From Phoronis pallida (taxonomy: Eukaryota > Phoronida > Phoronidae): 10,067 bases of DNA. The notes beneath the pieces were generated by a model. It was not told the origin of the DNA and searched no databases. It was given only the letters and a program-made list of their open reading frames with translations. A program made the position numbers and the translations under genes. The DNA lies in contig JAOXYC010253898.1 in assembly GCA_028565715.1 (NCBI GenBank), positions 1-10,067 on the forward strand, in the 5' to 3' direction. Positions 1-6,256 of this stretch are shown here, one piece after another. The stretch's first letter is position 1, and every line of letters starts with the position of its first letter.

Positions 1-140
1 CCTACCAGCCCGAGCACTTCACCCGGTCTTGGCATGGGCAGTCTGTGCAACTTAAATGAATTGGCGCTATATCTGTGCGTTGTCTGCTTTTCCAGGTTAC
101 TGGGTAAGTTAATGATACTAATTGCCTCAAACGGACATTT
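1..140 (-). CDS. ABCE1: ABCE1 coding exon 3, truncated by window edge (residues 64-109)
   Basis: The acceptor TTTATTTCAG|AAATGT begins a phase-0 exon encoding [19 protein letters not shown] and then [16 protein letters not shown]. It stays open to position 1, where it ends two bases into a Gly codon. KCPF supplies the last ligand of the second Fe-S cluster. The final residues enter the N-terminal ATP-binding domain, just ahead of its Walker A motif. Confidence 0.95.
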
Positions 141-1742
141 CTGAAATAAAATTTTTAGTTTAAATAAGTCCTTGCCTTCGCCATGCAAACATCAATTATT
201 TATTAGGACACATTTTTTTCAAATCATTAATAAAAGTAAAATTTTTTAACCAATTACTTCTAAGTGTTGAAATCTAGGCATAATAAAGGTCGACAAAACA
301 TTTGATGATGAGATGCATTCAAATTTTCTTTAGTAGTGTTAGTTATCCAAGGAGCTGATGGCTCCTTCAACCCGATGTATTCCTACACCCAAAAATCGGC
401 GCAAGGTCACATGCACAGTCACACAGAATTGACAGAATCCACCATTCCTGAAGAAGCCATCTGACTGAGAAGGCCAAAGTATTTTAATAAAAAAGTGAAT
501 AAAATTAACCGACTAGGACCCAAAAAACTTTCATTTCACAGGGTGCCTTCCTGCACAGGAAGTAACAAGTCGTGACCTCTTCACCTCTTGGTTTCCGGGT
601 CAGGAAGTAAATCGGCTGAGAGACGTTAGGTGTCGGTCCTTGTCTTGTTATCAGAACTGTGGCCACTCCGTGTCTCTGGGTTAATCGCTGTGCTTTTAGA
701 TGCCAAAGACCAGGGGAATCGACAAACAGACGTTTATTGATGTAGTGAACCTTGACTTGGATGATTAATGGTGAATTTAAGATTTTATTTGTTTAGAAAA
801 GTGCTGTATTAGTGGTGTTTGGTGATGTTTTTTTTTCCGGGGGAAAAATGGCGATCTGTCTTTCACTCCTTCTCTCTCACTATTATGCATGCTTCGGAGA
901 ATTTTCCATCGAAGATGGTAATTTCAGTGGCCTATGCCTTCCTGCACATTGAATTGGTCAGAAATAGCGTCTTCACCTTACCTTAGCACAAATACCACAT
1001 CCAATACACAGGGTTTCTGAGATGAATGAAATCTTTGAGGTCGGTAGAACTTCAATGCACAGCTTGCCTGAAAAAAGTGAAAATGTCAGAAATAACTTGT
1101 CACTAACTTATTCCTGTTCCACTGTAAAATAGTGTAAGGAAATGAATGAGGAAAAATTTATTCTCAACTATGAGGAATTGAAACCACTATTTCTTAACAA
1201 CCAGAGAAGCGATATCACCTTAAGACAAGAAATGAAACCTTATTACCTGCATTCAATTTAAAAATTTGTATCATGTGTTTAATACCTCATGGATGAGAAT
1301 GATATACTATGAACATTTCTTGTAAAACTGTTAAAACACCTTGTACCGGTTATAAATATATCATTTTCATTTCAATTTGTTACCCTATTTTCCTTGCGTC
1401 TCCTCAAAAAATGAACAGATCCGTATATAACAACAAACCGAGCAATTTCCTCATTATGCTTTTCACCCGAAGAAGGACAAGTTTCGAAAGCTAGTGACAT
1501 TTTAATATATTTATAACCGGTACAAGGTGTTTTAACAGTTTTATCATTTTATTTACCGGGCCTCGACAACCCATTTTATTACATTTCTTGTAATATTTAT
1601 TACTGTAGGACTACAAATTCTTTGAAATTATGAATATACCTTGTCGAACAACAGGACATGCCTTCTTGCACTCTTGACGGCATTTCTTTGGTTTGCAACG
1701 ATCTGCGTTAACAATGGCAATACGCGTTAGTTTGTCCGCCAT
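1..1742 (-). CDS. ABCE1: ABCE1 / Rli1 ribosome-recycling ATPase, N-terminal part (join of 1742-1640, 1067-982, 140-1; continues past window edge)
   Basis: The spliced minus-strand reading frame gives 109 complete codons starting [17 protein letters not shown] recognise it as ABCE1 (RNase L inhibitor), a cytosolic iron-sulfur ABC ATPase that splits post-termination ribosomes and helps initiation. The two ferredoxin-like clusters are complete: Cys16, 21, 25 and 29 (CX4CX3CX3CP), then Cys55, 58, 61 and 65 (CX2CX2CX3CP). After them come [10 protein letters not shown] and THRY, and the start of the first nucleotide-binding domain, [10 protein letters not shown], just before where the Walker A (GTNGIGKST in the family) should follow. 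All three exons have GT donors and AG acceptors, and phases agree (phase 1 at Gly35, phase 0 after Lys63). The animal protein is about 600 residues, so roughly four fifths lies beyond position 1. The start is fixed by family alignment and a good context (CAAG before ATG). No frameshift or stop is visible. Confidence 0.97.
141..981 (-). other. ABCE1 intron 2
   Basis: This is non-coding DNA between two confidently placed splice sites. It contains a fragment at 447-479 resembling the hammerhead/Penelope-type core, two copies of CAGGAAGTAA (556-565 and 601-610), and the 14-mer TGCCTTCCTGCACA at 543-556 and again near 935-948. No open frame resembling a gene was found on either strand. Confidence 0.8.
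982..1067 (-). CDS. ABCE1: ABCE1 coding exon 2 (residues 35-63)
   Basis: The acceptor TTTTTTCAG|GC and the donor GCTAAG|GTAAGG bound an 86-nt exon. It encodes KLCIEV, then [13 protein letters not shown], which holds three of the four cysteines of the second iron-sulfur motif. The fourth (Cys65) is the second codon of the next exon, so the cluster motif is split by intron 2 (141-981). Confidence 0.96.
1323..1543. mobile_element. 221-bp foldback (MITE-like) element in ABCE1 intron 1
   Basis: Positions 1323-1360 and 1506-1543 are perfect 38-bp inverted repeats (TAAAACTGTTAAAACACC at the outer end, ACCGGT inside). The ends are TA, consistent with a TA target duplication as in mariner-type non-autonomous elements. 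The 145-bp interior shows no transposase and is not palindromic. It carries a CCGAAGAAGG...TCGAAAG motif at 1467-1490. The small open frame across it has no protein-like features. Confidence 0.75.
1640..1742 (-). CDS. ABCE1: ABCE1 coding exon 1 (residues 1-34 plus first base of Gly35)
   Basis: This exon runs from the ATG (complement of 1742-1740) to the donor CAAG|GTATAT, with the intron starting at 1639. It encodes the first [4Fe-4S] motif, with four cysteines at residues 16, 21, 25 and 29. Its 103 nt leave phase 1, which matches the next exon beginning GC to complete a glycine codon. Intron 1 spans 1068-1639. Confidence 0.96.
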
Positions 1743-1746
1743 CTTG
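1734..1746 (-). promoter_or_regulatory. YY1-like motif overlapping the ABCE1 start codon
   Basis: On the minus strand, CAAGATGGCGGAC includes the ABCE1 ATG and matches the YY1 core AAGATGGCGGC at all but the last base. YY1 sites that include the initiator ATG are typical of housekeeping genes in animals. Function here is inferred from the motif alone. Confidence 0.4.
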
Positions 1747-1764
1747 TGTCTACTTCAAACCAAC
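1743..1764 (-). other. Probable ABCE1 5'UTR segment at the start of the ATG exon
   Basis: The minus strand reads CATACTTTACAG|GTTGG 22 bases before the ATG, a plausible 3' splice site (AG at 1766-1765). If used, it joins to the strong donor at 2749 and the ATG exon starts at 1764. The alternative is that transcription starts close to the ATG without a 5'UTR intron. Confidence 0.4.
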
Positions 1765-2089
1765 CTGTAAAGTATGCACAGATAGAGCATGTCATATATG
1801 TTAAAATAAGAGTTGGGAATTGTTGAAAATATCCCGCTTGATTAATCGTCGGCCTTGTCCAAACGATAAATCAATTTTTCGATTATGATGCATCATTATG
1901 TATCCTGAAACTTTGATGTTCCCATACGGAAACTTCACCATTATTTAAACATCCCCCCAAACAATACATGTTTGCGTGACCTACTACCATACAACTACAA
2001 CTTTGTACAAGGTGACAAAGTGGCCATGTTGACTTCCAATAAGTCTACGAGAAATTTGATCTGTGGCTGTGCTCCTGTTGTGATTTCAT

Positions 2090-2325
2090 AGTCAGTAATA
2101 GCGCCATCTGTTAGCCGTCTGAGATCAACCAATCACAGACGAGGGGCACAGTTGGCGCGGACCTACTGTGACCTAGATTCGCCCCACTTGATTCATCCGA
2201 GCTGTTCGCTGAGGACGTACTTCGAGATTCTCTACTCTAGTTTGTAATTTATATATATATATCATCGTTGATCAGTCAACCAAGGTATCTACTACGTAGA
2301 AGGATATTATCAGCACTTAATACAG
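2090..2325 (+). promoter_or_regulatory. Candidate divergent promoter and non-coding exon with donor at 2326
   Basis: This block contains a CCAAT box (2129-2133), an E2F-like TTGGCGC (2152-2158), a (TA)n run near 2250-2264 and a strong plus-strand donor ATACAG|GTAAGC (intron would start at 2326). A matching acceptor with a long pyrimidine tract ends at 2868 (CGTTCCAG|ATTG). Together they suggest a divergent transcript, possibly a long non-coding RNA. The joined sequence has no convincing protein: the only ATG frame after the acceptor (at 2882) ends after 18 codons. Confidence 0.25.
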
Positions 2326-2704
2326 GTAAGCTATTTCTAATAGCTGTGAACTGACAATACTCCCTTCGAAATTCTGAGCAATGAATCTTACTTCATTGGT
2401 CAGAGGTCTACAGTTGTAAACAACTATTGATCAACTTCAACTTTATCATCATCTATTGATCTATTCTGCGGCTGACAGCCAGCGCCCCCTAGGGCGGGCC
2501 CTACTTGGTAAACATGATCAACAAACAGCTGCCAACATTTAAAGTTAAGAACATAATTTGATGGAAAAAATCACCTTACTTTACCGGTTTAAAACCACAG
2601 AGTAACAAATAGCATTTTAGCAGAAGGGACTACAGACAGTTCAGCCTTGTTCAGCAGTTCAACTTCAGGAACCGGCGATTTTCGGTAAAAAGGGGGCATC
2701 CCAC

Positions 2705-2712
2705 ACTTCCGG
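2705..2712 (-). promoter_or_regulatory. ETS/GABP-type motif CCGGAAGT
   Basis: The plus strand reads ACTTCCGG, whose complement is the ETS-family consensus. It sits about 40 bases inside the proposed first intron of ABCE1. Such sites are common around animal housekeeping promoters. Confidence 0.35.
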
Positions 2713-2749
2713 AACGACTTTTGAGCAGACTCAACAGAAAGAAACTTAC

Positions 2750-2870
2750 CGTTCTTCGTCTCTTTGTGTCGTGTGTACTCTCTTCAATTTAAATCGGTGG
2801 AATATGTCTTTTTAAAGTGAAGTAATGTCGGAGTTATTTGCTTTTCTTTCCCTGTTCATTCGTTCCAGAT
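2750..2870 (-). other. Candidate non-coding first exon of ABCE1 (upstream boundary uncertain)
   Basis: The minus strand has a near-consensus donor GAACG|GTAAGTTT (exon ends 2750, intron starts 2749). It would pair with the acceptor at 1765 to give a 985-nt 5'UTR intron. Upstream lie a YY1-like and a CRE-like motif, compatible with a promoter around 2870-2960. The exon has no long open frame, only a short upstream ORF. The transcription start cannot be placed from sequence. Confidence 0.4.
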
Positions 2871-2888
2871 TGTGGTGCAACATGGACC

Positions 2889-2953
2889 AAGATGGCGCCA
2901 ACATGAACGACTGCAGCGACTTCTGGCGGATCTCATAGCGCCACCTTACGTCA
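2889..2953. promoter_or_regulatory. Candidate promoter cluster: YY1-like, CTCF-like and CRE-like motifs
   Basis: AAGATGGCGCCA at 2889-2900 resembles YY1, TAGCGCCACCT at 2936-2946 resembles the CTCF core, and TTACGTCA at 2946-2953 is a CREB/ATF variant. They lie in a locally GC-rich block just upstream of the proposed ABCE1 first exon. The same block contains the only strong plus-strand acceptor nearby (2867-2868), so it could also belong to a divergent transcript. Confidence 0.35.
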
Positions 2954-2959
2954 GTAATT

Positions 2960-4276
2960 GTCTTCTAAGTGCATTTTTGAAATATGCCTTTTCTTATTTG
3001 ATGCAAATCAATTCAGGAAAGGAAAAAACTTCAATTTTTTTAAACGTTTTTAATTGATTTAAATTGCAAAATGCTTATTTCAAACGTAAACAGTCTCCAT
3101 GCATTTTTTTGTATTGACAATGACAACTTTGAACCAAATGTTATTGTGTGAGCTTGAATTTTAATACCAAAATGAGTTCAAAGCCATATACAAATATAAA
3201 CTTTGCAAGCATGCTGTTGAGTCACAGTCATAGGAAAATAACAGCATTAATAAATATCTTTTTTTTCTTTCAGTTTATGTGCGAATGTTGATGTAAAAAC
3301 TCTGAATTTGGTATTTGCCTACATGTAAACTTAGGTGCATTCGTCGATATTTTTCATCACAATAAAAATCGCAAAAAATAGCTCTATATAGCTACATGCG
3401 CCTGAATGTTCACCAATATGGTAGGCCTTGTATTGATGGTAAAGTAAAAGGTGTTGTAACTATCAAAATTCAAAAGAATGGTTAGGTTACATTTTTATAA
3501 ACAATTCATATGAGGTAGCAGTCCCTCACGCAAGCAAGTCTCATTAAACAGATGGCTGTATTGTTGGCCAACGATCTTTAATCAGACTTTTTTTTATAAA
3601 CAACAACAACCATTTTATAAGAACATAATAGTATATTGAAATATAATTGCACTAATTCTGTATGTATAAAACACAAACAATCCCAAACAATAGACATAAA
3701 CAAACAAAACTACATCATTCCACACCATTTTGATGAGAAAGTTGCTTTAAATTTGATTTTGGGAAATATTCTAGCAAATTACCAAAAAATACGAGTTAAC
3801 TCTTTGGTGATGTTTTGGTTTCTGTTGTAAGATGGCCAACTTTCCGTACCTGCAAACTATATTTCTAAAGAATCAATCAGTTTCTCACACAAATGGTTTC
3901 AAAAGTTTTTTCTCTTGAATACATTGAAATTCATGTTCCATTTAAATCTGTTTTCTAGGACAAAATGTGACAAAATATCAAAATATTTGGTTATCTCCTG
4001 AAATTTTTAAAAGTGATAACAGAGTAGCCAAAAAAAAAATCCATGAGCTCTAGACAAGGCAGTTTAATGGTGAGTATTATATGTTAAATTCAGAATATGG
4101 CATTAGCATGGTTCAAATAACAAAATGCTACAAAATATCTCCCAAAAAGCTCCATTCTACTCAAAGACGATATCACTGTTAAACATGAGACTCTTTCTGA
4201 AAACATGAAATTCAAGATTTGGCAACTGAGAGCATCTAAAGCTTGACAAAATGGACTAGAATTTCATTAACCTTTC
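2960..4276. other. AT-rich intergenic DNA, no gene recognised
   Basis: I found no exon-like conserved frame on either strand. The open frames present (for example around 3636-3830) are low-complexity and lack family motifs. The 3' half (about 3960-4060) has words in common with the palindromic element at 5311-5691, such as GAGTAGCCAAAA, and may be a decayed relative; this is weak. Confidence 0.5.
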
Positions 4277-4630
4277 TTAAAGATACTGTCTCCTCGTTGG
4301 TCCCAATCTGGCGTCAAATCGCAAATCAACTAGAAATGTTGTGTATGAATCCCTTGTTAAACATAACTTACTTGCATCTGAGTAAAAAAATTCTAAAAAA
4401 TCTGCAAAGGGGTGATTTGAGAGCTTTTATGTCTGATTTTAACCTACTCTTAAGAGTATGTTTGACTTTTTTTCGGATAAAAAGCTCTAAAATCACCCCT
4501 TACAGATTTTTTTGAATTTTTGGACTCAGATGCAATTTAGTTATGTTCAAAACAGGACTCATACACAAATTTTCTAGTTGATTTGGATTTTGATGCCAGA
4601 TCTGGACCAAGGAGGAGACAGTATCTTTAA
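4277..4630. mobile_element. Full-length palindromic MITE-like element, copy A, with TTAA ends
   Basis: The element starts TTAAAGATACTGTCTCC and ends with the exact complement GGAGACAGTATCTTTAA. The two halves pair along nearly all their length, with the centre at the perfect palindrome CTCTTAAGAG (4447-4456), leaving almost no loop. Arms are about 175 bases and imperfect. The TTAA at both ends is either a target duplication (piggyBac-like) or part of the inverted repeat. A second, shorter copy at 7235-7531 shows it is a dispersed family. It encodes no transposase; the open frame across it (4243-4515) is a by-product. Confidence 0.88.
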
Positions 4631-5310
4631 CAGGAATAATGACCTTGAGAAATATTTACAAATGACCTTGAAAGGATTTTTGGATTACTAGGAATAAATG
4701 TTTGATTGTCCCATTAATAAATGACCGTATTTTGACTTGTTACGTAAACAGACATGAATTTTCTTAAACGAAGTGGGTTACATTTGGATTTCATCACATA
4801 CGACACTCAAAATAACTATTAAAAGAATTTGAAAAGACAGAAAAAATCCGAACTGAACTGAAAATGTATGCATAATAGCGCTATTAAAATAAGTTAGTTA
4901 TGTATCACTTTTTAACAGTTTTTGAATTTTAAATTGTTAGGATAGGGTGTGTATTCAAACTAATACATTTGAGTTGTGATAACTTACTTTCCATTTCTTC
5001 ATCCATAACATACAAATTGATAAACTAAGTCCTACATAACACAAAACATACAACACAATAAAACTAAAAATAATATGAATAAATTGGTGTAAATAAAATT
5101 GATGATTCATTTGAATATAATCACAAATATATCACGGAGGTCATCCCAATAACAAGTTCATTTTGAAAAGTTTCAATGAAAAACTGATTTTGCCGAAAAG
5201 ACAAAGCAGAGACATATTTGTCATAAAAACAATGGATTTTCCCATTATGCATGACAAGGTGGTTTGATTTGATTAAAAGAAAAACAAATTCAACTAATGC
5301 CGCTATTACA
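4631..5310. other. AT-rich intergenic DNA, no gene recognised
   Basis: Very AT-rich, with no splice-bounded conserved frame on either strand. The minus-strand open frame reaching 5438 runs into the palindromic element at 5311-5691 and has no recognisable domain, so I read it as chance. Confidence 0.5.
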
Positions 5311-5691
5311 TATTGGATGGCCCAAAAAAAAAACATCCCCAACTTCAACATGTCATATCTTCTTATTATAATAACTAAATGCTGAAAATTCATCCTGGTA
5401 AGAACACTCATATTAATACTGAGTAGCCAAAATTTCAAAACGATTTGTTAAAAGCTGTTGAAACGGCAAGGAAAACAAAATAAGTAGTCAAAATTTTACT
5501 TTCCAAAGTTAAATTTTGTTTGCGTCTCTGTTTTTTCGCTTGTATCTGCTGAATTATTCATTTCAATGCGCTTAAAATTTAGGAACATTTGGACATACAC
5601 AAATCAGAGTAAATTTTCAGCGTTTCAGAATGTACAGTTTAACAGATATGAGACATTGAATTTGGGGACGTTTTTTTGGGGCCACCCGATA
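5311..5691. mobile_element. 381-bp palindromic MITE-like element with TA ends
   Basis: The left end (TTGGATGGCCCAAAA from 5312, then CATCCCCAACTTCAA) pairs imperfectly with the right end (TTTGGGGACG, then TTTTTTTGGGGCCACCCGA). Pairing continues inward for about 100 bases, for example GCTGAAAATT on the left near 5382 and AATTTTCAGC on the right near 5620. TA flanks both ends (5311-5312 and 5690-5691), fitting a TA target duplication. No transposase is present. The left part overlaps a meaningless 105-codon minus-strand open frame. Confidence 0.7.
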
Positions 5692-6060
5692 TAATGAAAC
5701 GATAGACAGCGCCTCAAATAAGTTACATCTTCATAGGAGCAATCAATTTGTTAATGTTTGTCCCACACAACTAATTTATTATTTTATAATTAATTTATAC
5801 AGGTGTTGGATTTGCTTAATTGATACTCAAATTTCATTATAACTATATTAAGTGAAATTGTGGCATTGTTAATAATAACCAAAAACTAGCCTAACCCACC
5901 TAATAAGATGTTATTTTAATAAGTACAGAGATTTTTATTTCATTAAATCTACCAAATGCAATTCTGCATTTCTTTGCCAAACATTAGTCTTGAAAGTCAT
6001 ATGGTCACACAATCAACAATTTAACACAGTTGTGCGCTATTCATTCTTAAAAAAATTCCG
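5692..6060. other. AT-rich intergenic DNA downstream of the MsrB gene
   Basis: AT-rich DNA with no gene or repeat recognised. The MsrB transcript probably ends at its 3'-most (higher-coordinate) edge, near 6040-6080. Confidence 0.5.
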
Positions 6061-6090
6061 TTTATTATACATTGTGTTATTAAATTTCAT

Positions 6091-6096
6091 TTTATT
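6091..6096 (-). terminator. Polyadenylation signal AATAAA of the MsrB gene
   Basis: The minus strand reads AATAAA about 20 bases after the stop codon. A second AATAAA lies at 6066-6061. Either gives a very short 3'UTR ending near 6040-6080; the cleavage site cannot be fixed. Confidence 0.55.
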
Positions 6097-6116
6097 TCAT
6101 TAATTTGTGAATGTCT

Positions 6117-6256
6117 CTAAACAGAAGTGTGTTTTTTAAACTTAAGAGAGGCAGAGTTGACACAGTATCTCGTCTTTGTCGGGAGTGGCCCGTCGTCGAA
6201 CACATGACCGATGTGAGCACCACACGCCGCACAGCGGGCTTCAATGCGTTTCATTC
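6117..6256 (-). CDS. MsrB coding exon 3 (second zinc pair, catalytic RYCVN, stop)
   Basis: The acceptor TTTTTTTGTAG|GAATG starts 140 nt that finish Gly127 and encode 45 residues plus TAG (6119-6117). It contains [16 protein letters not shown] and [12 protein letters not shown]. The protein ends with a short basic tail, KKHTSV, with no ER-retention KDEL-type signal. Confidence 0.96.

Noticed and set aside
2872-3057. Plus-strand frame beginning near the strong acceptor (VVQHGPRWRQH...)
   Set aside because: It has no ATG start, joins upstream to a frame with a stop and no Met, and becomes AT-rich nonsense after 2950.
3960-4060. Decayed copy of the 5311-5691 element
   Set aside because: Only scattered words (CTGAAA, GAGTAGCCAAAA) match by eye; without an alignment this is too weak to annotate.
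5121-5438. 105-codon minus-strand open frame with hydrophobic stretches
   Set aside because: It runs across the boundary of the palindromic element and has AT-driven Phe/Leu/Ile composition with no domain or splice support.
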